In this document: positions 38,883 through 49,071 of the stretch, piece after piece
Layout: the number at the start of each line of letters is the position of its first letter
How positions within the stretch are numbered: position 1 is the stretch's first letter
DNA from: Variovorax paradoxus
GTDB lineage: Bacteria; Pseudomonadota; Gammaproteobacteria; Burkholderiales; Burkholderiaceae_C
Reading direction: 5' to 3'
DNA length: 64,000 nt
NCBI RefSeq assembly: GCF_024734665.1
Contig: NZ_CP102931.1
Location: 3,532,001-3,596,000 of the forward strand
Translations under genes and position numbers: made by a program
Notes under the pieces: model-generated
Databases searched by the model: none
The model's input: only the letters and a program-made list of their open reading frames with translations
What the model was told of the DNA's origin: nothing

Positions 38883-39430
38883 ACAAATTCAACGCTCTCG
38901 TGGCCACGACCCTGATCGCGGCGGCAGGCACATCCTCAACGCAGGCGGCAGACCGGCGATACCCCATCGCTTATGTGCAAAAAGTGGAGATCACGGAACC
39001 TTCACGCCGAACGGCCTGGGAAGACAAGGATTTTCTGGATTGCGACGACGTCGTGCTGACAGAGGAAGACGTTCGTTATGCCTTGCAGCACATGCGCAGG
39101 GTTTCATGGAACGCCTACGCTCCGGAAAACACGGACACCACCGGATGCAAGGGCAGCGCGCTGGTTACGTTCAAGAATGGACGGATCCTCGCCATGGGCA
39201 TCGAGCCAACCGGGCGGATCAGCACCGGAGAACTCGACTCGAAGATGAACTCCACGGCGAGCCCTCCAGGCTTCTACGAATGCGACCCTTGCAGGGAACG
39301 CAAGATGAAACTCCTGAAGGACGCTCTGTACCGTGCAGATGATCGACGGCTCAAGAAGCTGGAGGCAGAAGGAAAGATTCCCCCTGGCGAGGCGGAGCGT
39401 CGCTTGAAGACATTGCGGGCCGGCCGTTGA
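38879..39430 (+). CDS. secreted four-cysteine protein, type A (module 2); candidate immunity protein
   Basis: A 183-residue protein with a signal peptide ending TQA before ADRRYP and four cysteines in FLDCDD, TTGCKG and YECDPC. The N-terminal two thirds match the type A protein of module 1 (7774-8337), sharing IAYVQKVE and HMRRVSW. The last 25 residues instead resemble the next gene in this module (LEAEGKIPPGEAERRLK). Its start overlaps the amidase stop by 4 bp, giving coupled synthesis. The family has no name I know. Coupling to a leaderless peptidoglycan amidase and a periplasmic location suggest immunity or inhibition. Confidence 0.75.
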   Translation: MNKFNALVATTLIAAAGTSSTQAADRRYPIAYVQKVEITEPSRRTAWEDKDFLDCDDVVLTEEDVRYALQHMRRVSWNAYAPENTDTTGCKGSALVTFKNGRILAMGIEPTGRISTGELDSKMNSTASPPGFYECDPCRERKMKLLKDALYRADDRRLKKLEAEGKIPPGEAERRLKTLRAGR

Positions 39431-39456
39431 ACTCGACACACATCCCCTCGCGCACC

Positions 39457-40005
39457 ATGAGTCGAGTCAAGATCCTCCTGATGGCGTTGCTCACTACCGC
39501 AGCAACTGTCCAGATTCACGCGGCCGATAAGCGATACCCGCTCGACTCCGCGCGGAAGATCGAGATCATCACCCCCTCAAGCGCGACCGCATGGGAAAAC
39601 AAGAACTTTCTTGACTGCAACGACGTTGTCCTGACCGAGGAAGATGTTCGCTATGCACTCCGGCACATGCGCAAAGTCCCGGAGAAATCCTATTTCGACG
39701 AGTACGCCGAACGAACAGGATGCCTTGGCGGTGCGCGCGTCACCTTCAAGAACGGCAAGACTATTGCTATCGGCATCGAGCCGACGGGGCGCATCAATAC
39801 CTTCGAACTCAACGCCAAACTCAAGCCCACCTCCGGCCCGGAAACCTACTATGAATGCCAGCCTTGCAAGGCCCGCAAGATGGAGCTTCTGAAGGACGCA
39901 CTGGATCGAGCAGATGAACGACGGCTCAAGAAGGCGGAGGCAGAAGGAAAGATCCCTTCTGGCGAGGCCGAACGCCGGCTGAAAGCTCTGCGAACCAGCC
40001 GCTGA
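39457..40005 (+). CDS. secreted four-cysteine protein, type B (module 2); candidate immunity protein
   Basis: A 182-residue protein starting MSRVKILLMALLTTAA, aligned with the type B start of module 1; an upstream TTG in the same frame is rejected because it breaks the signal peptide. Cleavage is likely at IHA before ADKRYP. Cysteines are in FLDCND, TGCLGG and YECQPC. Type B marks are PLDSARKIE and the absence of the HMRRVSW block. It lies 26 bp after the type A gene and a strong terminator follows. In module 1 the type B gene comes first, so the order is swapped. A function as second immunity protein is inferred. Confidence 0.75.
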   Translation: MSRVKILLMALLTTAATVQIHAADKRYPLDSARKIEIITPSSATAWENKNFLDCNDVVLTEEDVRYALRHMRKVPEKSYFDEYAERTGCLGGARVTFKNGKTIAIGIEPTGRINTFELNAKLKPTSGPETYYECQPCKARKMELLKDALDRADERRLKKAEAEGKIPSGEAERRLKALRTSR

Positions 40006-40017
40006 CCGCCTTTACCC

Positions 40018-40040
40018 AACCCGCTTCGGCGGGTTTTCTT
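40018..40040 (+). terminator. intrinsic terminator after amidase module 2
   Basis: A 7-bp stem AACCCGC/GCGGGTT with a TTCG loop is followed by TTCTT. It stands 13 bp after the type B stop and resembles the terminator of module 1, so it may have been copied with the module. Confidence 0.88.
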
Positions 40041-40092
40041 CTGGCATCAAAGATCGCATCGCCCCCAGAGGCATCGGGCGAAATGATCGCCC

Positions 40093-40965
40093 CTATTTGA
40101 AGATCCGGACGATCGCGTCTTCGAAGGCAAGAACATCCGTTCCCACATGGTTGGAGGCGAACGATGTCTCCAGCAGCTGAAGCCCCGCATAGTTTCGGGC
40201 GGCCATCCGCTGGTACATCTCCCTCACGCTGTCTTGATTGCACCCGCTGTCGCAGTGAGCCAGGATCAAGGTGACGGGAAGCGGCCTGCCCGCCAGCGCG
40301 TCGAACATCTTCTGCTCGAGCGCAAAGTTCTGATCCTTCTGTTGCCAGAACGCGGCCTCGATGGAGATGAAGTAAGAGAAAGCGAGGTTGTCCGGCACCT
40401 CCAGGAACAACGCCGTCGCAGCCAGGTTGCCACTGGTCGACAGGCCTGTGAGCATGCGCTTCTTCGGATCCGTGCGGTACTTCGATTCGATGAAGGGAAT
40501 CAGGTCTTTCGTGAGGAAGGCGTGGTACGCATTGGCACCCGGAAAGTTGTAGTCCTCCTGCCTGCGCGCAGTGTTTCCGATGCCGATGAGGAGGCTCTTC
40601 GTACCGCGCTTGAGCAGGATGTTCTTGAGGTTCGTGAATCGTGTATCGGGCAGCCCATTGGTGGCGTCGCCGTCGAGTGCGTAGATGGAAGGAAACGCAT
40701 CGGTGCCCGTGTCATAGGAAGCCGGAATGAAAACATCGACCGGGTAGCGCACCCCGTTGCTGCTCGACGTGACGACCTCCGACACCACGCGACCGTTGGC
40801 CGAAGGCACTGGCTGCGTGGGAGCGCCACCAGTTGTCGGGAGTGCCACGATCGGCAGACCTCCGCTACCTCCCCCGCCGCCGCCTCCTCCGCATGCAGAC
40901 ACGCCCGCGAGAGCCACGCAAACACCCAACGCCGCGAGCGCGCGGCGAAGCCGATCAAGCCTCAT
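40093..40965 (-). CDS. alpha/beta-hydrolase (esterase) lipoprotein
   Basis: Putative lipoprotein of 290 residues of the esterase D/IroE-like group. The signal peptide ends at a lipobox GVSACGGGG and a Gly-rich spacer follows. The nucleophile elbow is LTGLSTSGNLAA and a C-terminal His is in ASNHVGTDV. Such proteins hydrolyse esters or siderophore trilactones at the cell envelope. The start MRLDRLRRA follows GAGGAAA. No siderophore genes are near, so the substrate is open. Confidence 0.85.
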   Translation of the reverse strand: MRLDRLRRALAALGVCVALAGVSACGGGGGGGGSGGLPIVALPTTGGAPTQPVPSANGRVVSEVVTSSSNGVRYPVDVFIPASYDTGTDAFPSIYALDGDATNGLPDTRFTNLKNILLKRGTKSLLIGIGNTARRQEDYNFPGANAYHAFLTKDLIPFIESKYRTDPKKRMLTGLSTSGNLAATALFLEVPDNLAFSYFISIEAAFWQQKDQNFALEQKMFDALAGRPLPVTLILAHCDSGCNQDSVREMYQRMAARNYAGLQLLETSFASNHVGTDVLAFEDAIVRIFK

Positions 40966-41077
40966 GTTGTTTCCTCGTTCCTCCGGTGCAAGGCGCACCG
41001 GAACGGATACTCATCGCAGGCAGCAGAGGTGTCAACTTCGCGATGCCTCGCGAAAATCGGCCCGGTAATATCGATCG

Positions 41078-41530
41078 ATGCAGATTTCTCTTGAGAGCCC
41101 CGATCAACCCGACGTCATCCAGCTCATCGACGACCTCGATGCTTACCAGAAGCCGCTGTATCCGCCCGAGAGCCACTATGGCATTGACATCGCTGCGCTG
41201 TCCGCGGCGAACGTGCTATTTGCTGTCGCACGTGATGACGAGGGCAAGGCCATTGGTTGCGGTGCCATCGTGATGGAACCCGAATTCGGCGAACTCAAGC
41301 GCATGTACGTGCGTCCCGAGAGCCGGGGTCAAGGCATCGCGGCGAAAGTTCTGAGCTTCCTCGAAAGCGAAGCAACGGCACGTGGCTGCGCGTTGTTCAG
41401 ACTGGAGACGGGCGTGAGCCAGCCCGCGGCGTTGTCGTTCTATGCAAGCGCGGGCTACACGCGGCGTGGCCCGTTTGGGAGCTATCCCAACGATCCGCTG
41501 AGCGTGTTCATGCAGAAGGATGCGGGCTAG
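41078..41530 (+). CDS. GNAT-family N-acetyltransferase
   Basis: Acetyltransferase of 150 residues with the GCN5 fold. The acetyl-CoA-binding segment is MYVRPESRGQGIAAKVL (R/Q-x-x-G-x-G/A), and the late strand reads LETGVSQPAALSFYASAGYTRRGPF. It resembles PA4026-like enzymes that acetylate small amines or amino acids. It is a single gene with no operon partner. The acceptor is not predictable. Confidence 0.88.
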   Translation: MQISLESPDQPDVIQLIDDLDAYQKPLYPPESHYGIDIAALSAANVLFAVARDDEGKAIGCGAIVMEPEFGELKRMYVRPESRGQGIAAKVLSFLESEATARGCALFRLETGVSQPAALSFYASAGYTRRGPFGSYPNDPLSVFMQKDAG

Positions 41531-41698
41531 GCATCTCCTCGTCCATCGCGGCTCCTTCGTGCACCGGGATCTTGACAGCTGGGCCACCGTGCGACCGCAC
41601 CTATGCGCGGTGCCGAACAGACGCAATACCCGCTGGCGGTCATTGTGGCCTGCGTAGCCTCTATTGAGCTGCACACCCCGACACCACAAGGAACTGCC

Positions 41699-42022
41699 AT
41701 GAAGAAATATCTACTCCCGTCCATCCTGTTGCTCGCCCTGCTTGGTGCATCTGCCTGCACCGGCCCGATGGGTCCTCAAGGCAACACGGGCAACACCGGA
41801 AGCACCGGCTACACAGGCGCCACGGGCGCGAGGGGAAATACCGGCAACACCGGGAACACGGGCGCCACGGGCGACACCGGTAGTACCGGCAATACCGGCG
41901 CCACAGGCGACACCGGCAATCAGGGAAACACAGGCAATACCGGTGCAACGGGCGCCAGAGGCAACACCGGCAGCACTGGCACCGGCAGTGGAACCGTTGT
42001 CGTGGTTCCGGGCGCACGCTGA
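41699..42022 (+). CDS. collagen-like (Gly-X-Thr) lipoprotein
   Basis: A 107-residue lipoprotein: signal peptide with lipobox GASAC (Cys20), then about 24 Gly-X-Y triplets dominated by GNT, GAT, GDT and GST, and a short tail ending VVVVPGAR. Thr in the Y position is the rule; Pro is limited to the start. Bacterial collagen-like proteins form triple helices and threonine-rich versions are often surface-exposed or glycosylated. An AAGGAA ribosome site precedes the ATG. It is anchored to the outer membrane if the lipid is added. Its role is unknown; a repeat this regular may vary in length between strains. Confidence 0.85.
   Translation: MKKYLLPSILLLALLGASACTGPMGPQGNTGNTGSTGYTGATGARGNTGNTGNTGATGDTGSTGNTGATGDTGNQGNTGNTGATGARGNTGSTGTGSGTVVVVPGAR
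41762..41980 (+). repeat. 9-bp-based collagen-triplet repeat
   Basis: A run of GGC-xxC-ACx codon triplets encoding Gly-X-Thr. Longer periods (for example 27 to 36 bp blocks containing GGCGCCACGGGCGACACC) recur imperfectly, which suggests slippage or unequal exchange. The repeat is part of the lipoprotein gene. Confidence 0.8.
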
Positions 42023-42049
42023 TGCACTGACCACCGCACCAGCCGGCAG

Positions 42050-42757
42050 CTATGCGATCAGATGGGCATAGCTGCGCCGGTTGGCCCGGTAGCAGTCGCA
42101 CGCCGCGTTCTCCAGACCTTCGCGATCGGTGATCGTGATGACACCCCGTCGATAGTCGATCAGCCGCCGCGTGTGCAGCGCCGTCGCGGCGTTGGTGATG
42201 CCGACCCGGCGCACTCCCAGCATGCGGCCCAGCACTTCATGCGTGAGCGCAAGGTGCGTGGAATGCGCGCAGTCCTGCGTGGTCAAGAGCCAGCGCGCCA
42301 GGCGCTCCTCGATCAGGTGGAAGCGGTTGCACAGGCCCGAACGGCCGAACTCCATCAAGAGCACGCAGACGTAGCGATTGAGGATGCGCTTGAGCGTCGA
42401 GTTCTGCTCCAGTTCCTGCGCGAACGATTGCGCGGTCAGTCGCCACGCCATACCGGCCCCTTGCACGAGTGCCCGCAGCGGCGCGCTCTGCACGTCCAGC
42501 GACAGCTCATAGCCCAGGGCGCCCTCGTTGCCCACCATGCCCGTCTGCAGGCCGTCATGGCCGTCCGCAGTCGACACCAGCGAGACGAACGCACTCGTCG
42601 GGAAGTGAATGTGGTGAATGACATCGCCGGGCTCGTAGAGGATCTGCGCTGTTGCCAGCTGCACGCTGTCGCAGCGCTCGAGCAGGTGCGCACGGTCTGC
42701 GAGCGGCAGCGCCTCGAGCAGGCGATTGAGAACGGGGCGGGTCGGGGCTGATGTCAC
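42050..42757 (-). CDS. Crp/Fnr-family regulator (paralogue 1)
   Basis: A 235-residue regulator with an N-terminal cyclic-nucleotide-type beta barrel (about 15-125) and a C-terminal winged helix containing TLALTHEVLGRMLGVRRVGITNAATAL. It lacks the cysteine set of Fnr and the key Arg-Ser of cAMP-binding Crp, so its ligand is unknown. It is a paralogue of the next gene, 42883-43644. A palindrome GTGCG-N4-CGCAC lies about 81 bp upstream of its start (42838-42851). Similar pairs with histidine kinases occur in Burkholderiales, where they often sense unknown stress. Confidence 0.88.
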   Translation of the reverse strand: MTSAPTRPVLNRLLEALPLADRAHLLERCDSVQLATAQILYEPGDVIHHIHFPTSAFVSLVSTADGHDGLQTGMVGNEGALGYELSLDVQSAPLRALVQGAGMAWRLTAQSFAQELEQNSTLKRILNRYVCVLLMEFGRSGLCNRFHLIEERLARWLLTTQDCAHSTHLALTHEVLGRMLGVRRVGITNAATALHTRRLIDYRRGVITITDREGLENAACDCYRANRRSYAHLIA

Positions 42758-42837
42758 GGAACCGCCTGTTGGGAAGAGTCATTCAGCGCGGAAATGCGCA
42801 ACCGGGCGCATTGTTGCCGAGGGCCCCTCTCGCGTCT

Positions 42838-42851
42838 GTGCGGAGGCGCAC
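42838..42851. promoter_or_regulatory. GTGCG-N4-CGCAC palindrome upstream of Crp/Fnr paralogue 1
   Basis: The 14-bp dyad has FNR-type geometry (5-bp arms, 4-bp spacer) and lies between the two Crp/Fnr genes. The flanks also agree with the second copy at 43669-43682 (CGTCTGTGCG before the spacer). It is a candidate target of one or both regulators. Confidence 0.5.
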
Positions 42852-42882
42852 CAAATGCAGCCCGGCCGCCGTCGCCGCCGGC

Positions 42883-43644
42883 TCAGGTCGCGGGCTGGCG
42901 AGGCAACAGGCGATCCGTTTCACGCTTGACGACCTCATAGCACTCGCACACCTGCTTCTCCAGACCCGGGCGGTTCAGCACCGTGATGTGCCCGCGCGAA
43001 TACTTGATGAGATTCAGGCGCTGCAGCTTGCCGGCGGCCTCGGTCACGCCTTCGCGCCGCACGCCGAGCATGTTGGCGATCAGCTCCTGTGTCATCACCA
43101 GTTCGTTGCCGGGGAGCCTGTCGAGGCTCAGCAGCAGCCAGCGGCACAGTTGCTGTTCCAGCGAGTGGTGCCGGTTGCAGACGGCCGTCTGCGACATCTG
43201 CGTGATGAGCGACTGGGTGTAGCGCAGCAGCAGATGCAGCAGCGGCCCGCCGTTGTCGGTCAACTGCTTGATGTGCCCGGCAAATGCATTCCCCGCGCTC
43301 TGCACCACTGCGCGGTTGGGCGTGCTGCCCCCGCCCATCAGCAGCGACACGCCCACCATTCCCTCGAATCCCACGACGGCAATCTCGGCCGACTGCCCGT
43401 TTTCCAGCACGTACAGCAGCGAGACGATGCAATCGGTCGGGAAATACACGTACTGCTGGACCACGCCCGATTCATAGAGCACCTGGCCCAGCTTGAGCGG
43501 CACCAGCTCAAGGAGCGGCATCAGGCCCGTCAGCACCTCCGGCGGCATCACCTCCAGGAGGCTGTTGCGCGCCACGGCTGCGAGCGAAGAAGACGGGGGT
43601 GGGGACGGTGCCATGGGGGAAGGAGGTTCCAAAGTGCCCATCAT
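42883..43644 (-). CDS. Crp/Fnr-family regulator (paralogue 2)
   Basis: A regulator of about 253 residues. The N-terminal barrel contains YESGVVQQYVYFPTDCIVSLLY and the winged helix LVMTQELIANMLGVRREGVTEAAGKL. The start is set at 43644 (MMGTLEPP); a longer frame to 43695 would cover the palindrome at 43669-43682, which argues against it, and M-A-P-S at 43614 is also possible. No cAMP-type binding signature is evident. It reads in the same direction as paralogue 1, 125 bp upstream of it, and is divergent from the histidine kinase gene. Confidence 0.87.
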   Translation of the reverse strand: MMGTLEPPSPMAPSPPPSSSLAAVARNSLLEVMPPEVLTGLMPLLELVPLKLGQVLYESGVVQQYVYFPTDCIVSLLYVLENGQSAEIAVVGFEGMVGVSLLMGGGSTPNRAVVQSAGNAFAGHIKQLTDNGGPLLHLLLRYTQSLITQMSQTAVCNRHHSLEQQLCRWLLLSLDRLPGNELVMTQELIANMLGVRREGVTEAAGKLQRLNLIKYSRGHITVLNRPGLEKQVCECYEVVKRETDRLLPRQPAT

Positions 43645-43668
43645 TTTGCGACCAATGCCTCGGCGTCT

Positions 43669-43682
43669 GTGCGCTTGCGCAC
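43669..43682. promoter_or_regulatory. GTGCG-N4-CGCAC palindrome in the Crp2/kinase divergent region
   Basis: The dyad extends to a perfect 7-bp inverted repeat TGTGCGC-TT-GCGCACA (43668-43683). It lies about 25 bp before the Crp/Fnr paralogue 2 start and about 150 bp before the histidine kinase gene. Together with 42838-42851 it suggests auto- or cross-regulation. Confidence 0.55.
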
Positions 43683-43830
43683 ACAGGGCGCGCAAGTCGG
43701 CATTCCGTGTATGTGCGGCGCCGTACAGACAATTCTTCCCTGGGCAGCTAACGATGGCGGTACGCCTTGCACGTAGAGGCGGACGGCATTCATTGAATGA
43801 ACCCGGCGAAAGCCATCGAGGTCCCGCAAC

Positions 43831-44955
43831 ATGCGCAACTTTCTCACCAACAACCGGGAAGAGCTGGTTTCACGGTGCAAGTCGAAGGTTGCACTGAGGC
43901 CCCGGCGGGCCGCCACTGAACATCAGCTGGCGAACGGCATCCCGTTGTTCCTCGAGCAACTGATAAGAACCCTTGCGGCCGAAGAAGACGACAAACCTGC
44001 CGAGAGCGTCAGGATCTCGGGACCATCGGGCGGAGACTCGCTGGCGCTGTCGGAAATGGGGGTGACCGCCACCGCCCATGGCAAGGAGCTGCTGAAGCTG
44101 GGGTACACAGTCGATCAGGTCGTTCACGACTACGGCGACCTTTGCCAGGCGATCACGGACCTGGCCTTCGAGCGCGACGCACCGTTCGCCATCGGAGAAT
44201 TCCGGACGCTGAACCGGTGCCTGGACAACGCCATTGCCGATGCGGTCACCGAATTCAGCTTTCAGCGGGATACGCAAATCGCCCACCAGCAGAGCCTCGA
44301 CGCGACGGAGCGTTTCGGGTTCCTGGTTCACGAGTTGCGCAATTCCCTGGGCACGGCAACCCTTGCGATTCACGCCCTCGAACTCGGCAACATGACGGTG
44401 GGCGGCGCCACCGGAGCCGTGCTGAAGCGCAGCCTGTCTGCAATGGGCGAGCTGATCAGCCGGGCGCTCGCCGAGGTGCGCAGCGGCGCGCCGGAGCAGC
44501 GACAGACATTTTCCGTGGCCTTGTTCATCAAGGAAGCTGAAACCGCAGCCCAGCTCGTTGCAAGCGCCGCGGGTTGCGCCTTCGAGGTGTCACCCGTCGA
44601 CTCCCTGCTGGCCATCCGGGGAAACCGGGAGCTGCTGCTTGCTGCATTGGCGAACCTGTTGCAGAACGCATTCAAGTTCACGCACCCGCACACCGACATC
44701 GCCTTGAAGGCCTATGAGCTTGGCGAGCATGTCCTGATCGAAGTCGAAGATCACTGCGGAGGGCTGCCGCCGGGAATCGCCGCCAAGATGTTCGCCCCCT
44801 TCAATCAGCACAGTCATGACCGGTCGGGCCTGGGCCTGGGGCTTTCCATCGCCCGCCAGAGCGTCGAGGCGGACTTCGGCACATTGACCGTGCGGGACGT
44901 GCCCGGCACCGGTTGCGTCTTCACGATCTCATTGCCGCGCCACTCGCTCCAGTGA
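43831..44955 (+). CDS. soluble sensor histidine kinase with RsbRD-like N-terminus
   Basis: A 374-residue protein without membrane spans. Residues 1-150 resemble the RsbRD_N helical domain (REELVSRCKSKVALRP and HQLANGIPLFLEQLIRTL). The kinase core has the acceptor His167 in FLVHELRNSLG, the N box ANLLQNAFKFTHPH, the G1 box EDHCGGLPPG and the G2 box SGLGLGLSIARQ. No response regulator is adjacent. Divergent transcription from a Crp/Fnr gene is a recurrent arrangement, so the two may share a stress signal. Confidence 0.88.
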   Translation: MRNFLTNNREELVSRCKSKVALRPRRAATEHQLANGIPLFLEQLIRTLAAEEDDKPAESVRISGPSGGDSLALSEMGVTATAHGKELLKLGYTVDQVVHDYGDLCQAITDLAFERDAPFAIGEFRTLNRCLDNAIADAVTEFSFQRDTQIAHQQSLDATERFGFLVHELRNSLGTATLAIHALELGNMTVGGATGAVLKRSLSAMGELISRALAEVRSGAPEQRQTFSVALFIKEAETAAQLVASAAGCAFEVSPVDSLLAIRGNRELLLAALANLLQNAFKFTHPHTDIALKAYELGEHVLIEVEDHCGGLPPGIAAKMFAPFNQHSHDRSGLGLGLSIARQSVEADFGTLTVRDVPGTGCVFTISLPRHSLQ

Positions 44956-45114
44956 CCCTCGGTGCCGCCGGAGGTACGGCGCGCATCCGCGACATCAGGG
45001 GAAATCCCTAGAAGCCCGTCCACAACCCGCTCGGGCAGCCCCTCCACGAGCGAAACGCGTCGCGCATCGCCTCTTCAATGCCCCTCCGCCCCTGGCCCGT
45101 TACTTGCGAACTCG

Positions 45115-45180
45115 ATCAAAAATGACAGAAAATTTTCTTATCTGACTTATATTTGTAAACTGGTTTTCAAAAAACGCACA
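45115..45180 (+). promoter_or_regulatory. AT-rich promoter region before the peptide-utilisation operon
   Basis: A sharply AT-rich stretch (for example TTTTCTTATCTGACTTATATTTG) directly precedes the RpiR gene in otherwise GC-rich DNA. A loose inverted repeat around TTTGTAAAC and GGTTTTCAAAA could serve as its operator. Exact -35 and -10 elements are not clear. Confidence 0.4.
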
Positions 45181-45204
45181 CTTTTGGGCACGTTTGCACC
45201 CTTC

Positions 45205-46188
45205 ATGAGCACAACCGTCGACACCCCAGGCACCACCGTGGCCCAGCGCATTGCGCAGGCATTGCCGCGGCTGTCGCGCTCGCACCGGCAGGTGGCCGAC
45301 TACGTGCTGGAGCACCCGCTGCAAGTCGCCACGCTGCCGATCGACGAGCTCGCCGCCGCGGTCGGCGTGTCGGTCGCCACAGCCAATCGTTTTGCGCGCG
45401 CGCTGGACTTCGACGGCTACGCCACCTTCCGCGCCGAGCTCGTGCGCGGTTTCGAACCGCTGGTGGCGCCGGTCGAGCGCTTGCGCGGCAACCTGGAGCA
45501 CCCGACCACGGTGGCCGAGGTGTTCGCCACGGCGCTCGACGAGAGCCGCCGCAACATCGAAGCCACGCGCCAGACGCTGGACTACGCCGCCTGCGAAGCC
45601 GCGGTGGAGCGCATCGGCAAGGCGCGCTCGATCTACATCGGTGGCTTCGGCGCCAGCGCATGGCTCGCGGGCCTGCTCCAGCACGGGCTGGACGGCAGCT
45701 GCAACGACGTGCGCCTGCTCTCGGGCGTGAGCGGCGTCACGCATGCCGCGCGCACGCTGATGCACGCGGGGCCGAAGGACGTGTTCATCGGACTGACCTT
45801 TCCGCGCTACCTGACGGACACCATCGCACTTGCGCAGATCGCGCGCAGCCAGGGCTGCGCCGTGATCGCGCTGACCGACCGCCCCAGCTCCCCGCTGGCG
45901 CCACTGGCCGACGTGGCGCTCTATTGCCAGACCGAAACCAGCTACCGCCCGAACTGCGAGACCAGCGTGCTCGCGCTGATCGAGGCGCTGACCAGCGCGG
46001 TGAGTCTGCGCGCGCCCGATCCGGTGCAGTCGGCCGGCCGCATCCTGCAGGCGGTGCGGCCGTGGCTGCACGGCGCCAATGGGCTGCCGCGCATCAATGG
46101 ACTGGACACCAGCGCGCGCCTCCAGAACACACCCGATGCCGCCGCCCTGAACGGCGCCGGCAAGAAAAAGAAGAAAGCTTCCCGATGA
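45205..46188 (+). CDS. MurR/RpiR-family regulator
   Basis: A 327-residue regulator with an N-terminal RpiR helix-turn-helix (LPIDELAAAVGVSVATANRFARAL) and a C-terminal SIS domain (about 135-280: SIYIGGFGASAWLA to FIGLTFPRYLTDT). SIS domains bind phosphosugars, though homologues beside peptide genes bind other ligands. The lysine-rich C-terminus (GKKKKKASR) is odd. Its stop overlaps the isoaspartyl peptidase start by ATGA, so it is the first gene of that operon and very likely its local regulator. Confidence 0.92.
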   Translation: MSTTVDTPGTTVAQRIAQALPRLSRSHRQVADYVLEHPLQVATLPIDELAAAVGVSVATANRFARALDFDGYATFRAELVRGFEPLVAPVERLRGNLEHPTTVAEVFATALDESRRNIEATRQTLDYAACEAAVERIGKARSIYIGGFGASAWLAGLLQHGLDGSCNDVRLLSGVSGVTHAARTLMHAGPKDVFIGLTFPRYLTDTIALAQIARSQGCAVIALTDRPSSPLAPLADVALYCQTETSYRPNCETSVLALIEALTSAVSLRAPDPVQSAGRILQAVRPWLHGANGLPRINGLDTSARLQNTPDAAALNGAGKKKKKASR

Positions 46189-47153
46189 CTCAGACCCATG
46201 TGCCCGTGATCGCCATCCACGGCGGCGCCGGCACCATCAGTGCCGCCACGACCAGCGCCGAACAGGCGCAGGCCTATCACGACGCGCTGAAAAGCATCGT
46301 GGCCGCCGCTCAGGCAATGCTGCTCAAGGGCGCTTCCGCACTCGACGCCGCCTGCCTCGCGGTCGAGATGCTCGAAGACTGCCCGCTCTTCAACGCGGGC
46401 CACGGCGCGGTGTTCACGCACGACGAAACCCATGAGCTCGACGCCGCTGTGATGGACGGCGCCACGCTCGCCGCCGGCGCCATTGCCGGCGTGTGCCACG
46501 TCCGCCGCCCGGTGCGCGCAGCGCGCGCCGTGCTCGAAGACGGCGCGCACGTGCTGCTGGCCGGCGCGGGCGCCGAGGCCTTTGCACGCGAACGCGGGCT
46601 GGAGATGGTCGAACCTTCGTTCTTCTCCACCGAGGCGCGCCGCCAGCAGCTCTACCGCGTGCGCGACACCGGCCGCGTGGTGGTCGACCACGAAGGCGCG
46701 TCGATGGCGGCAGCAACGCCGCCGCTCGACGAAGACAAGAAGTTCGGCACCGTCGGCGCGGTTGCGCTCGACGTGCACGGCCACCTGGCCGCCGCCACCT
46801 CCACCGGCGGCATGACCAACAAGCGCGTCGGCCGCATTGGCGATTCGCCGCTGATCGGCGCCGGCACCTATGCCGACGACCGCACGGCCGCCGTGTCATG
46901 CACCGGTAGCGGCGAAATGTTCATCCGCGTGGCGGCTGCGTACGACGTATGCGCCCGCATGGCCTACGGCGGCGCCACGCTCGAAGCCGCCACGCACGCG
47001 GTGGTGCAGCAGTCGCTGCCCGCCATCGGCGGCACCGGCGGGCTGATTGCCATCGACCGCCACGGCAACCTGAGCCTCGCCTTCAACACCGAAGGCATGT
47101 ACCGCGGCCACGCGCGCGGCGACGAAGCGCCCCAGACAGCCATCTTCGCCTGA
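46185..47153 (+). CDS. iaaA: isoaspartyl peptidase / L-asparaginase (type III)
   Basis: N-terminal nucleophile hydrolase of 322 residues that cleaves itself before Thr189 in [11 protein letters not shown] to form alpha and beta subunits. It removes N-terminal isoaspartate (beta-Asp-X peptides) and has weak asparaginase activity. The start region [12 protein letters not shown] and the [13 protein letters not shown] block are family-typical. It is translationally coupled to the RpiR gene and followed by the dipeptide transporter, the order seen with gsiABCD in E. coli. Confidence 0.94.
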   Translation: MTQTHVPVIAIHGGAGTISAATTSAEQAQAYHDALKSIVAAAQAMLLKGASALDAACLAVEMLEDCPLFNAGHGAVFTHDETHELDAAVMDGATLAAGAIAGVCHVRRPVRAARAVLEDGAHVLLAGAGAEAFARERGLEMVEPSFFSTEARRQQLYRVRDTGRVVVDHEGASMAAATPPLDEDKKFGTVGAVALDVHGHLAAATSTGGMTNKRVGRIGDSPLIGAGTYADDRTAAVSCTGSGEMFIRVAAAYDVCARMAYGGATLEAATHAVVQQSLPAIGGTGGLIAIDRHGNLSLAFNTEGMYRGHARGDEAPQTAIFA

Positions 47154-47193
47154 CAACGCACCGACGTACGCCCCCATTTTTCTTCGCACTCCC

Positions 47194-49071
<1,878 letters not shown>

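Noticed and set aside
39427..39456. TTG at 39427 as start of the type B secreted protein
   Set aside because: It would add ten polar residues before the signal peptide; the ATG at 39457 aligns with the start of the paralogue at 8891.
41762..41980. Short regular repeats that might be a CRISPR array
   Set aside because: The period is 9 bp and the frame is open with a lipoprotein signal peptide; there are no spacers and no cas genes.
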